Shown piece after piece: positions 41,600 through 54,019 of a DNA stretch of 64,000 nucleotides. Each line of letters begins with the position of its first letter. The stretch's first letter is position 1. Below the pieces are notes generated by a model. It searched no databases. It worked only from the letters and a program-made list of their open reading frames with translations, and was not told the DNA's origin. The translations under genes were made by a program, and so were the position numbers. Origin of the DNA: Chaetoderma sp. LZ-2023a (lineage: Eukaryota; Mollusca; Caudofoveata; Chaetodermatida; Chaetodermatidae); NCBI GenBank assembly GCA_034401795.1, contig CM067373.1, positions 84,785,054 to 84,849,053 on the forward strand. The letters run 5' to 3'.

Positions 41600-43720
41600 C
41601 TCTAATAGTAAAACAGTTAGATGGAACATTTTAAAGGGGATTATGCAGCTATGAGTGCTAAACTCGATCTGAACTGGGAGTCATTATTAGTGTCTGAAGA
41701 CCCAAACCAACTTGTGGATACCCTAATGAAGTATCTAAACACAGCGAAGGAAAAATGTATACATAAAATTAGAAATGGAAATGTGAACCAAAGACTTCAA
41801 ATTAGCGAGGAAATACGTGCGAAGATTAGAAGAAAAAAAAGGTGTTGGCAGAGATTTATGGAGATCAGAGACCAAAAAGGCATACAAAATATACACAAGT
41901 ATGAAACCAACTGAAACAACTAATCTGAAAGACAGAAAGAGAAAGAACAGGAGATAGCCAGGAAAGTCAAAACAGATCCCAAGCGGTTTTGGAACTGCGT
42001 AAATGCTAAAAGAAAGACAAAGACTGGTCTAGCACAGCTACAAGTCCAAACTGATGAAGGAACTAGAGTGGTCGTTGAGGATATTGAGAAGGCAAATGTT
42101 ATTGCAGACTTACACCAGTGTTTTCACCCAGGAGCCTGAAGGAGTATTGCCAGAATTATAGGAAAGAATAGTGGAACCTAGATTCCAGGACAAAATGTAC
42201 TCAGAAGTCGAGGTGTGGAACCTTCTCAAGACGCTGGATAAGACAAAGTCCCCAGGTCCTGATGGAATACACCCAAAGGTCCTGGCCGAGTTAAAGGATA
42301 CACTTGCTAAAGCCCTGAGCATTGTCTTCAATAAATCAAGGCAATTGGATATAGTGCCATATCAATGTCTGAACCAGGTAATTATAGACCAGTGAGTCTG
42401 CCTAGCAAACTGATGGGAAAACTGGTAAGGGCAGAAATAATTGAGCATATGCAAACAAACAAATTTTTTAGCAAGAGGCAGTTTGGTTGAATGAATGGCC
42501 AGTCCACAGCAATCCAATTATTAAATGTGTTGGAAGATTGGACAGCCATATTAGACAATGGAGGAAGTATTGATGCATATGTGGAAGCAGAATTTTGTGG
42601 CTTGTATGCTAAGCATATAAGATACTCCTGTAATAGACAAGTAATAGGCTATTATCTATTACTTTTCCATCTATTACTATTACTATTACATTGTAAAATT
42701 AACAATCTATTTCTTACTATTACTATTACATGGAAATTGATGTAATAACCTATTACTATTACCCCATCTCTGATATATATACGACTTACCCATCTGTGTT
42801 GAGGCACAAACATACTTATTTGCAGATGACACCAAGATCTATATAAGCAAATAAAAGGAGAGGATGGTGCAAAGAATTTACAAGCTGATCTGGACTCCCT
42901 ACAGGGCTGGTCAGATAAGTGGCTATTAAGGTTCCACCCGTAACAAATATAAGGTGCTGATAGTAGAAGGCAAATGTGGAAAACAAGGAGCATGCAGCAG
43001 GTCATATCACCTATATGGTGAACATAGGGCCAAAATAATCTTTGAAAATATAGAACAAATGAAAGACATTGGAATAATGGTAGATAAAAGACTAAATTTC
43101 TGCCACCACATAAGATCACAAGATAAAAAAAAGCAAATAGTATTATGTCTCTGATCAGGGATCCTTTACACATCTGGATGAGGGTATATTTAAGCAACTG
43201 TTCCCGGCATAGCTGAGGTCTCCACCTAGAATATGCAGTGAGTGTATGAAGACCATAACTAAGGAAGGACAGATAGGCTATCAAAAATGTACTAAGACGT
43301 ACATCTAAGCAAGTACCTTCACTTAGCAACCTCAGCTATTAATGGAGACTCATGTGCCTGAAGCTACCATCTATGAGTTACAGAAGGCTTAGAGGGAACA
43401 TGATTGAAGTGTACAAGAAACCTCATGGCATGTATCACCCAAATGTAACTGCTGACCTACGGGAAGTAACAAGCAACAGATGCACCAGAGGCCATGACTT
43501 ACGGTCAATCACCATAGTAGGATTAATGTATGGAAACATTCATTTACAATTCGTGTAAATGACATGGAATAGCCTCCCTGGGGATATTGTGCATACCAGA
43601 ACAGGCTTTGCTTTTGACGTAAAGTGATGGCATTAGAGAGATTTAGGGAAAACCAGGAATTCAAATATGATCCCTATGTGTTATACCATATATCTGGTAG
43701 TCAGATACACAGAATGGTCG
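41600..43720 (+). pseudogene. Decayed non-LTR retrotransposon (LINE) RT region
   Basis: Readable parts in order are a basic region before RT (EEIRAKIRRKKRCWQRF); RT start (TKSPGPDGIHPKVLAELKD); GNYRPVSLPSKLMGKLV; the catalytic FADDTKIYISK near 42820 with its stop just after; GWSDKWLLRFHP; DIGIMVDKRLNF; and the C-terminal SYRRLRGNMIEVYK and TRGHDLRS. Stops and frame changes are frequent. An inserted stretch of about 140 bp rich in 'tattactattac' (about 42630-42770) interrupts the palm domain. It is probably CR1/Jockey-like. Confidence 0.75.
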
Positions 43721-43959
43721 TGAAGGAAGATGAGGTGGACGTAGACGCTGAACACCAGCCTTTAGTCTAGAAACATCCTAAGAATATCCTAAGGCAGTCA
43801 ATAATACTGAACGAGGACTATTGATGTGACTTAATTATAGGATGGCTACAGGACCAGACTAGCTACCTGCATGTGCAAGTAAGTGCTCGAGAACATTCAG
43901 GAATATTGGCCTTCATCTACCAACACCCACTAGATAGAGGGAACCCACCGAGCAAATGG

Positions 43960-44400
43960 CTAAGGTAGTGCCTATATCAATGAGTTGGCTGCCGTAAACC
44001 ACACAACTATAGGCCTGTATCATTAACCTCAATATATAAAATGCTGTAACATATCATAGTTGACAATATATTAACACATGCACAGGCGGTTCCACCTTAC
44101 GACATCGCCCGCTTGTCCTTGTGGAGAAGCAGAACAGACCACAGAGAACATACTTCAATGTTGCTCTCCAAGTGTGATACCAGCGATCGAAAAGAAGAAG
44201 AAGAAGCAATGTATTAAATCATCTAGGTGAAAATAACATCCTCACAGACAACCAACATGGATTTAAATTGGGAAGATCCTGTGAGACAATTGCGCATAGC
44301 TATGCATGACCATGCATCATCACTAAACAGATCAATTTAAGCTCACATTACAGTCCTCTATTTCTCCAAGGCTTATGAGAAGCTCACTCACCAACACATA
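43960..44400 (+). pseudogene. Fragments of further LINE reverse transcriptases
   Basis: Near 44100 a piece reads SPACPCGEAEQTTENIL, typical of the C terminus of LINE ORF2 proteins. After about 44210 a different piece reads NILTDNQHGFKLGRSCET and LYFSKAYEKL, RT motifs of another element. Both are short and broken. Confidence 0.6.
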
Positions 44401-44404
44401 TTAA

Positions 44405-44645
44405 CACTTTACTGGGCAAGCCGGCCAAAACCGTTCCCTGTTATAGTCTTGTACAATGCCCATTTACAGGCCAAGAGAGTACGATTTTTGAAAGCTTACC
44501 CCTGGAATGCATGGCTCGATAACCGAGCCGTTCATTCCTGTGATAAATTTGCAAAAATTATATTCTCTTGGCCTGTAAATGGACATTCAATAGGCAGATA
44601 TTAAAATTTGTATGACCAAATTTGATCAATAAAGGATTAAGTAAG
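44405..44645. repeat. Hairpin family 1 copy
   Basis: It starts 'actttactgggcaagccggc', with stem 'cccctggaatgcatggctcg' facing 'gagccgttcattcctgtgat', and ends 'atcaataaaggattaa'. It is inserted at the end of the LINE fragment. Confidence 0.75.
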
Positions 44646-45250
44646 GTCGCTGTAGTCGGATTGCGCAGTCCTGAAGCCTCCATATGCTAAGGTTGGCACA
44701 TGAGGTTTATGAAAACCTCACTGGTCGGCATAGGATGTGTGTGATGAGGTCACTTGGGTGCTTGATGTAACCATACACATGTCCTTGGTATGGTAGGTCG
44801 CTACCCGTGTTAACGGACTTGGAAAAGTAAGTCAAGAGCTGGTGACTGCTCAGTCAGTATAGCGCATAGGCCTTGTTAACACGCTGGATACACTAATTTT
44901 TAGAATCTAAAAATTTTCAAAGAAACGATTCGAAAGATATTAAAGGCGTCATTGTTTAATTCCAGGCCAATCTGAAATATTTTAATCTCCCTGGGATCGT
45001 CTCATCAGGATTGTGGAACTGTTTTCAGAATCCACCTGAGATATATAATAACGAAGATATTCTGGAAAATAGGAATTTTTCCTCTCAGCTGTAGAGGCTG
45101 AATAGCTGGCCAATGCGCTTGAGACTGACACACCAGCCAGTAACTCGCTCATCAGGTTTAAACAAAGAACCTGATTCGCTTGGTGAGTGATGGAGGAGTT
45201 GCGTGACCCCCCCTCCTGATTCCTATATAAGCTGTCTCGCCGGATGAAAT
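44646..45250. other. Intergenic, no gene recognised
   Basis: Nothing is recognised apart from short repeats. No tRNA-like or SINE-like structure could be supported. Confidence 0.4.
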
Positions 45251-45305
45251 AGACACACACACACACGCACGCACGCACGCACGCGCGCACACACGCACAC
45301 GCATG

Positions 45306-45338
<33 letters not shown>

Positions 45339-45357
45339 ACACGCACACACACACACC
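45251..45357. repeat. (CA)n / (GCAC)n microsatellite
   Basis: This is a run of about 107 bp of alternating purine-pyrimidine CA, GCAC and GCGC units. The long Cys/Val-rich frames across it on the minus strand are artefacts of the repeat. Confidence 0.95.
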
Positions 45358-45900
45358 ATATTCCGTGTCATGGATACTTCCTGGGAAAACCCTATGGCTT
45401 AGCTTGACAGCACTGCTAACCGCTATACCTATTAGGCTACTTTCACAACACTCTAGGGCCTCAAAGCCAGTGCCATCTACATACATAACATGGTTGACTC
45501 TGATTGTATCGTAATTTTGGGAGCTCACTGAGGCATCGGTGGGCAAATTAACAAGTGTGCAACAAAAACAAAATGCTGATCACTCTAATAATCCTGACTC
45601 AGTAATCGTTGAAGCAGAGATGCAGACAGAACTATACCATGACTCGAGACGTGCTCCTAAGGAAGTAGGAGGCACTAGACTGCTGAGAGCCGACAGAAAT
45701 ACTCGGGTGGCAGACTGCGAGTAAGACTTTTTGATATGTTGAGACAGTGAGAGTGATCTTATGAGCTGACTGCAGTCGTCGTCACCGTGATCTTGTGTAC
45801 ATAAACTGTGAACCCTTTAGCTGAACTGTGCTGTAAGCGGATATAAATATTAAATGTTAAATGTATCTTTGGAATTTTTTTGATTGTATACAGCTTCTTT
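45358..45900. other. Intergenic, no gene recognised
   Basis: Only short open frames without domains are present. No repeat with clear borders was found. Confidence 0.4.
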
Positions 45901-47820
45901 GTCTTTCCTATTGTACACGCCACTATATTTTTAGCTCGACTTTACGAAGCCGTCCGGTGGTGGTAGTGGCGTCGTCGTCCAATTTGCATTTAGCTCAACT
46001 TTTCAGTTTATATCTCAGGTTTGGTTAATCATACTGGACGCAAACTTTGGCAGATGCTTCCTTATAATGATACGGCATCTCACAATGACATTGGGGTCAA
46101 AAGGTCACGGTCACTGACCTTGGTAAAAACTTTCAACATTAACATTTTCCGTTTAGCTCAATTTATCTCTTTATATCTCCGGTTTGGTTAACCGTATTGG
46201 AGACACATGCCGCCTTATAATGAACCTGACATCACACAATTACCTTAATGTCAAAATGTCAAAGGTCACTGTTGCCTTGGTAAAAACCTTATTTTTTCAA
46301 CATTAACAATTTCTGTTTATATCTCGGGTTTGGTTAATCATACTGCACCCAAACTTGGACGCATGTCTCCTTATAATGACACGGCATCACACAATGATGT
46401 TTTGGTCAAAAGGTCAGGGTCGTTGATATGCATGGTGACCCTCTGTCATCTGTTATCCATCTGTCACCCTTTGTTTGAAAATGCTACTCATTAACTGCTT
46501 AGCGGATTTCAACCTAATTTGGCTGGATGGACCCTATGGGGGTAGGCGTCAGAATTTGTATACAGAATTTTAATTGGTCAATTTTTTTGGTTAAAATCTT
46601 ACATTTTCTAAAAAGAATTTACCGAAGATTGTCAAAACACCACTCATTAACCACTTTGCAGATGTAAACCTAATTTGGTTAGGACTTTAATGCTTTCAGT
46701 TTCAGAACATGTATACATAATTTTGATTGGTCAATTTATTTGTGAGAAAATCTTGGATTTTATGAAAGATTTACCGGACATTCTCAAAACTCTACTACTT
46801 ATTAACAGCTTGGCAGATTTCAACTTGCTTTGGCTGGAATGACCTTATGGGGATATGCTTCTGAACTTATATACAGAATTTTGATTGGACAAGTATTTTC
46901 GTGAAAACCTTAGATTTTATGAAAAAAATTCCGAAAATTGTCTAAGCGCTACTCATCACTAACTGCTCGAAAGATTTCAACCCTAGACAGACCCTATCAC
47001 TGTAGGCTCCAGAATTTTAATGGGTCAATTTTTTGGGTGAAATTGTCAAAATGCATCTTCTCCTTAACCGCTTGGTGGATTTTATCCAAATTTGGTTGGA
47101 TGGATTCTGTAGAACTCTAGAACTAGCTCTAGAACTTGTCAGTATTTTGGTTAGTCAATTTTTGGTGGCCATTTGGATTTTTTGAAAACTCCACAGGGTT
47201 CGTACAAACTTGAAAAGCACTTGAATTTTGGCATGTGCTTTGAAAAGCCTTGAATTTGAGAATTCTCTTGAAAAGTACTTGAAAATTACTGTAATGCATT
47301 GAAAAGCCCTTGAATTTAACATTTCAGTCCATATTCTTTTCACTGAGTATAAAATTGTTGTCATAAATCATTAGTCAAAATCTAATATTAAAACTTTGGC
47401 ATTAGCAGTCTCTTGGAACTCCTTATGAGTTGTATTGTCAGGGCATTCCTGTATTGTCAGGGGATTCCACATCCCAGCCCGCTCCCATCATTTACCACCC
47501 GATGTCCGTACTGGTGTCGGGCCATTGAAAATCTTGAAATTGTGGCCATGAAAGTCATTGAATGAAAGTATTGGATAGCTGTATGAACCCTGTTTCCAAA
47601 ACCATTTAAAATGCTATCCCTTTAATTAGTGGGCTAATTTCAATGAAATTTGGATGGAATGATCCTATGGTGGTAGGCTTCAACATATCAAACGAGAATT
47701 ATGATTGGTGAATTTTTTGGTGGCCATCTTGGATTTTTTTTTTAAATCCATCATGTCTACTTTTATTTAAATGCAAATGGTTCAAGTCCAGGTTAACGTT
47801 ACAGGCCATTGGGCCTCTTG
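45900..47820. repeat. Degenerate tandem repeats, unit about 150-165 bp
   Basis: Two related unit types follow each other. The first (about 45980-46440) repeats 'tttatatctc..gtttggttaa', 'ccttataatga' and 'ggtcaaaaggtcacggtcac' three times. The second (about 46480-47740) repeats 'tcattaac..ctt.gc.gatt', 'tcaacctaatttggctgg', 'atggaccctatggggg' and 'ttgattggtcaatttttt' at least five times. Similar copies lie at 21580-22290. A stretch at about 47190-47340 repeats 'cttgaaaagcacttgaa'-like units. It is non-coding. Confidence 0.7.
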
Positions 47821-47829
47821 ATGGTAAGG

Positions 47830-48500
47830 CCTTCTATATTTATGTTTTATGTTTGAAGACAAGCTTCATAGTCCATTGCAAAGTCATAAAGTCGAGCTTC
47901 ATGGTTGCATTGCAACCACATGTCTGGTTGATATTTATACCATACCACCCTATTGTGTTACCACGCTATATGTTACTACTTTGCTACCTAATTACAGGCG
48001 GATTAACTTTACAGTATTTTATTGTAATGGACACTTCCTAATACTTTATATTATACTTTGAGCTGGCGATTGTCTCAGTCAAATTGTACAAATGACTCCT
48101 CTTATTCAGACCATTTAGCCAAATTTTCGCACCTTCATCCCCTACTTGGAGAACATTCACTAGCCCGCACCTCATTTGGACTAAACGCTGTCTCACACAC
48201 AAAACCACGGATAGATAAAAAAAAGAACCCTGTAACTCTGCCTTCCTTCACTCGGCGCCGTAGTTCAGCTAGCAGTGCTTACAGGGATGTAGACCTTAAC
48301 CTCTGTGTTATTATATACTACAAATATGATAAGAAAACCATATGAGAACTTGTTCTCGCTGCTCGCTCTGTTAAACCGCTCTTATACTTTTTATCACGAT
48401 AATGTGGATGAGCGAATAAATTACGACTAGGCCATTCATGAACTTATACATCATAGTGACTTTATTGACGTCCCTTCATGATTTCAATGGATCGAGTGAG
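47830..48500. other. Intergenic, no gene recognised
   Basis: Short frames only. No recognised domain or repeat border. Confidence 0.4.
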
Positions 48501-48529
48501 AGTTGAGGGATTAGAGCTGTGCCACTGCT

Positions 48530-50240
48530 GGTTTGACTGAAGTTATGGCATGGTGTATCAGAGAAGCAAAAATGTCTTTCGAACGGAGAGTGGTTTCAGA
48601 ATGTAAAACTAATCCCAAATCATTTTGGAATTATGTCAAAAATAAAACTACACTTAGAGAATCGATAACCAGTTTGAAAGACCCAATAAATGGTTCATTA
48701 TCCACAAGTGACAAAGGCAAATCTGATATTCTAAATAACTTTGCCAGTGTATTTACGACTGAAAACTTAGACTCTGTTCCAATCGTGCCCCTCACAAGTA
48801 AGACACCTGTTTTAGCAGACAATAATAACGCCTACTGCTGTAGAAAAGAAACTCAGGAACCTAAACCCTAATAAGAGTCAAGGCCCAGATGAAATACCAG
48901 CAAGATTACTTAAGGAAGTAGCTAAGGAAATCAGTGTACCTCTGCATAATTTTTAGAGGAGGGCATGTTACCCAACATTTGGAAGACTGCTGATGTCTGC
49001 CCTATTTACAAAAAAGGGATGTATCCTGTGTAAAGTTTTATAGATTTAATACGAGATGAAATCATCAATTTTACGGAAACAGAAAAAAATAGAATTAGAA
49101 ATAACAGATCATGCAAAACTCAACTCATGGAATACATCGACTACTAAATTAGACACAGGTGAATCAACAGATGCACTATATCTAGATTTCTCGAGGGCTT
49201 TTGACAGCGTCCCACATACCAGGTTACTTATGAAACTAAAAAGTTATAACATTTGGAATAAAATAGTTCAGTGGATCAATAACTACCTAACTAGCTGGAA
49301 GCAGAGGGTAAAAATCAATGACACAGTCTCAGAGTGGGCAGATATCACTAGTGGCGTTCCACAGGGGAGTGTTATTGAACCTACCCTGTTCCTAATATAC
49401 ATTGTCATACACTATTGCAAAATCTTTGCAGATGGTACGAAAATATATGGTAATCCACTAGCCCATCATATACAAGATGACATTAACAAAGTTTGTAACT
49501 GGGCACACACATGGCAGCTAACCTTCAACACAGCTAAAACCCACGTTTTACATTTTGGCAGAAACAACTCCATCACTAAGTACTATATGACAGGTTCCAC
49601 CGAAATACAGACAATCTCAATGTCGGGAAGCGAAAAGGACCTGGGAGTATATATCGACGAAAGCTTAACATTTGACATACACATCAATCCTATGGTGTCC
49701 AAGGCCAACCAAATACTAGGAATCATAGAGAACACTTTGCCACATATATCCTAGCATCTTCATTTTACTTTATAAATCCTTGGTAAGACCAATACTAGAA
49801 CATTGTAATTGCATATGGTCGCCCAGGTTCAAAAGACAATCCCAACTAATAGAACGGGTCCAGCGTAGAGCTACAAAAATTATACCAGAAATGAGAAATT
49901 ACAGCTATCCAGAAAGACTTACCATGCTAAACTTAATGTCATTAAAATACAGGCGCATTCGTGGGGACCTAATTGAAACATATAAAATCATACACAACCA
50001 ATACAACATTGACAAAAATACCTTTTTCACACCCTCCACCAATACTCAGACTAGGGGACACAAACTTAAGTTATACACACAGCGTAGCAATAAGGATATT
50101 CGTAAAATTTTCTTTTCCAACCGAGTAGTACCATACTGGAACTCACTAACAGCTGAGGCTGTAAGGGCACCGACTCTTGAAGCATTTAAAATAAAAGTAG
50201 ACAATCACTATAGGGAAATAATCCATAACTGTGACTAAAA
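48530..50240 (+). pseudogene. 5'-truncated LINE with RT domain, decayed
   Basis: The first frame (to 48871) ends near the RT start, with NPNKSQGPDEIPARLLKEV in the next frame. A second frame (49056-49754) covers RT: ALYLDFSRAFDSVPHTRLL, TSGVPQGSVIEPTLFLIYI and KIFADGTKIYG, where the catalytic FADD is FADG, so RT is dead. The third (49780-50238) is the C terminus (LVRPILEHCNCIWSP, QRRATKII, RRIRGDLIETYKI, FFSNRVVPYWNSL). The family is CR1/L2-like by motif pattern. Confidence 0.8.
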
Positions 50241-50254
50241 TCTACATAAAGTCG

Positions 50255-50640
50255 GAACAATAACAAGCCATAGGCGTATGTTCTGTGCATATGATGATGA
50301 TGATGACAAATTGTTCGAGCTGATCATCGCTGGACCGTCTCCAGATCATTAATGGTGCTTTGTTGGTGTGGGCTCCATACAGTGGCATACTCAAGAATAT
50401 TTCGAATGAGGCTTCTGCAACATTAACTATGCACCTTTGTTGGACATCCTTTGACGTTTCTATAAACAAAAGCACTAGCTCTGTTGGCTTTGGCCGCAGT
50501 CGCTTGAATATGTTTGTTCCAGCTAACCTTGTTGGTAAATGTGAGCGCTAGATATCCTGCATTGTTGGCATATTCAAGCGTGTGGCCATGTAGTTGGTAG
50601 CGATACACTTGGTTTTCGCCACTATGTGACTGTGAGTGAG
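50255..50640 (-). pseudogene. LINE C-terminal fragment, minus strand
   Basis: On the minus strand it reads YQLHGHTLEYANNAGYLALT, NKVSWNKHIQATAAKANR and then, after a frame change, ILEYATVWSPHQQ, the thumb and C-terminal region of a LINE RT. It abuts the preceding LINE head to tail on the opposite strand. Confidence 0.7.
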
Positions 50641-51180
50641 TGCCACTTCAATGTTGAAGCTCATCTGCCATAGCTACTCCCATTCACCTAGTTTGTTTGG
50701 GTCCGACTAGGCGATCGGCATCGGAGATGATAGCATGGTAGATACGGTGCATACTCATGACAGTGAAACAGAACAGTGAAGTAGCATCTATTAGATAGTC
50801 TCTATAACTAAATCATAATTTATACTGATGTGAGAAAGTTCTCCTTCCGGTGACGGAAGTAATAAAGTTAAAGGTTGCCCATTAACAGAGGGGGCTGTAT
50901 AATAATGTTAAGTGGACACATAACTAGGCACACAGTGCGGGATGCGTCGCATAGCTCTTGCGGCGCATCTAGCAAAGTCCACCAGACTGGTCGAAAAGTT
51001 AATTAAACACACACGACATGCAGTGCAGAATTTAGTGTCCACTTTTCAGCATGGTTGGCAGATCTGGCGAGTCGTCCACCAAGAATCACCGCAGCTCTAC
51101 ATCGCGTAGGATTACATTCTGGGCTCGCATGGCCCCGTCCACAGAAGTTACGTTAGGAAAGTCCGGATGCAGAAAGTCTA
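50641..51180. other. Intergenic, possible LTR body
   Basis: No gene is seen. It may be the 3' part of the LTR-like unit whose promoter is at 51400-51480 on the minus strand. Confidence 0.35.
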
Positions 51181-51189
51181 ACTATAAAT

Positions 51190-51480
51190 TTAGTTTATTA
51201 CTCTTGGATGGCCGTCCGGGAGTATCCAAAATTCCGCGGAAGCCGAGGACGTCCTACTCCGCAGATGTGCTGGGATCCGTAAGACACTGGTTGAAGATCA
51301 CTGGTGCGTCAGCAGTTCACATCTGTCATCCAGGTGGTCCAGTCATCCTGCGCGGGCTGGCTTCCACGCCGGTGATGCTCCTGGTCCTTGGTTTTTCACC
51401 CCTTTTATACTCGCTGTGACGTCAGGGCTGGCCGCCTCAACCAATCAGCGGACGAGCGCCAGCCAATCAGCGTGCTGCTA
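51190..51480 (-). promoter_or_regulatory. LTR-like promoter cassette (CCAAT, CRE, TATA, polyA signal)
   Basis: Read on the minus strand, two ATTGG (CCAAT) boxes near 51460 and 51440 are followed by TGACGTCA (about 51417-51424), then AGTATAAAAGG about 10 bp further, and an AATAAA at about 51190-51200. This compact order is that of retroviral or LTR-retrotransposon long terminal repeats. Borders and target duplications could not be set, and there is no coding region beside it. Confidence 0.45.
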
Positions 51481-52660
51481 TGCTGGTGAATGTATCGACC
51501 ATGTGTACACAGATCTTTATATTTAGTTTAATATATACACGTGGCTACAATGTTATAGCAATATTCCGAGTATAATTTAGCGGGAGCTTCAACGATAACT
51601 CAGCCATTTCTAGGCCAATTTTTAAATAGTTTACCTGTGGTCCCGATTGGTATCAAGAAAAACGAGAACGGATAGATTATAAGCATTTACTAGTACCTAT
51701 TCGGTACACTATAGGTAAGCACTCACTTCCAATTCCGAGACGTGTTGTCAGGGAAGCTCTGACGCGCGCGCATGTGCACCACGCGTTCTATCAGACTTAG
51801 CCATTTTTTAACAAGAAACCTCCCGTATATGGCTTACATACACTTATTGCTCTACCCAGGGGGTTGCACTTTGAAACGAATCCGGCATGGCCGGTCTGTA
51901 CCCATCCGGTTGATCCATGCTACACCACCCCCTCCTAGTTTGACATTTGTGGCAAATGATCACGCATCACGGATCGAGCGCACGGAAGCACGCTATGCGG
52001 AAATTGTAGACTTCCCTGGTAGGCGCGTGGCCTGAGAGGAGTACTGACACGCGAGACGCATATTCATAAGACAGAGCACATAGGGTGCGAAAGAGTTTGG
52101 GAGGGAGGCATACCATTGATTAAAATTTTTGTCCTGGAATTATTTTTCCAGGTCTTTTTTTTGTGTGAGAACACCCAAGCTCCAACGTACCACAATTACA
52201 ATACAGTTAAAACATATACGGATTATTCTGTAATTATACCCGACAGAGTATCATAGATTAGTTTTTAATTACAAAGTGCATCCCGGGTAAATAAAGGAAT
52301 GCACATAGATATATATATATATATATATTAGTGGTATGCTTCCAGATTATATGAATGGATGCATACAGTGCCGATTCCGCACAAGCAGCTCTCGCTGCCC
52401 CAAATCCACCCCGTCGTACTGATGCGGGGCTTAAAAATAATAAGAAAAATAAGATATAATAATAAAGTACAAAAGTTAGTTAATCAGGAAGCCCCAGCAT
52501 AGCTGAGACTGCATGATGGGATTATGACATATTCGCTATGGTGTGTTGTGTACCTACACTGCACATGGCATGTTTTCAACACAGGAATCTGCAATGAGTA
52601 TTTTTTTATAGTGAGACACAGCTATGCAAGAATATTGTACAGCAGTGTAGGATGACCGTA
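51481..52660. other. Intergenic, no gene recognised
   Basis: Contains an (AT)n run at about 52308-52328. Nothing else recognised. Confidence 0.4.
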
Positions 52661-52729
52661 TTCAGCCTAAGGACTGGGTTTCAATTTTAAAAACATATAA
52701 TAAGAAGAAAAGTATATCAAAATTAAACA

Positions 52730-53990
52730 ATAATGAATTCCGTGTTCTGCACAACTACTAATAAATCCTGCTGCAACCTCGGCAATAGTGTCCACAAACA
52801 TCTGCGGCGAAGTTGCCCCAGTGAGTCTGGGTACTGCGACTTGTACAAGACGGACGTGGCAGGTTATCCTCCGCTGCCGAAATATCACTACTATACAGGC
52901 TCATCTCTGGAAGGCTATGGCTAGAAGACAGTGCTGATGTGTCCATAGATGCGCTGGTGGTGCTGGAAATGATGACTGGTGATGTGCGAAGTGGCGGTGG
53001 CATGGTGACTGCAGACATCACTGTCGCGGTCGGTGTGGTTCTAGCTGTTGGCGGGCTGAGTGCTGTTAAACATATGAACGGTCGCCGGAACGGTGATGTA
53101 TTTGTGGATGCTGTGGCTGATGCTGTTGCAGATGCGATGCTGGCAGATAGCTTCCTGATCTTTGTGGACTTCAGAAGTTTGCTTGCGATCATCCTTGGCA
53201 TGGCGCGGATCACCGGGGAATGTGCTATACGTTCCAACATTGTTGTCTTCCATATTGCTGGATCCATTGATGTGCTGCTGCTGCGTGGGTGTGCGTTGAT
53301 GCTGGTTCATGATGCGGTGGTCGGGATTGCTTCCGTAAGGCTAATTTCTTCGTCAATGATAAGGCTACCAGGAGATGTAGATCTATCTGAAATGCCCTGT
53401 AACACTGGCTCTGGCGTAGACGTCGTTATAACTACCGAAATGGGCTGGCCAATTATGGACGCTGATGTTGCTGTCATGTGTGCTGCGGACGGTGGCGTTG
53501 TTGTGGGTGCTGCCAGAGTGGAAACTGCAGGTGGTGCTGGTACCATCACTGCAGTTGCTGCCGGTGCTGATGATGCTGCTGGTTCCATCGTTGAGGATGG
53601 TGGCGTAAGTCAAGACGTGCTGTGTTGCAGATGCTATGACTACTGTTGCTGGTCGATAGTAGGAAGTCTAGTTTCAAAACGAGCGGCTGGCATTTCAACG
53701 TTTTCACTTTGTTCACCAGGCTGTAATGTAACTACAAGCACACGATGTTTATCAGTCAATGCGTGGGTCACACCATAACGGGTAGCGGTATAAAGGTATT
53801 TGCAGTCCGTACAGAAAGCTCTCTACATAAGATGATCACGATTGACATGCAATGTGAAGTCCGAATTATGGGAGAAGGCGCGTCTACATGGCTGTCCGCT
53901 GACCTGGAATGCTGAACACGGATATTTCTTTCTGGATAGTGACTTCCGAATTGTCGGACAAGGCAAGGTCCTCTGCAAGTGACATCTTAT
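52730..53990 (-). pseudogene. Unrecognised possible coding remnant, Ser/Thr/Ala/Pro-rich
   Basis: On the minus strand a segment starting near 53950 reads GQPCRRAFSHNSDFTLH, a stop, then FCTDCKYLYTA and THALTDKHR, which looks like part of a C2H2-type zinc-finger protein. It is followed by frames rich in Ala, Pro, Thr and Ser (53307-53588, then 52758-53267) that resemble a disordered linker. Base composition is more GC-rich and codon-like than the surroundings. Stops and frame changes prevent a single model. I do not recognise the gene. It could be a decayed host gene or part of a transposon. Confidence 0.3.
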
Positions 53991-54019
53991 TTCCGCATAT
54001 TAACGGCGGTGCGGACTGC

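Noticed and set aside
44982-45546. Cys/Val-rich minus-strand frames
   Set aside because: They are translations of the (CA)n/(GCAC)n microsatellite.
52939-53778. 279-codon plus-strand frame rich in Val, Gly and Ala
   Set aside because: It lacks domain-like features and looks like the reverse of the Ser/Thr/Pro-rich minus frames. A hydrophobic repetitive composition of this kind is typical of an antisense shadow.
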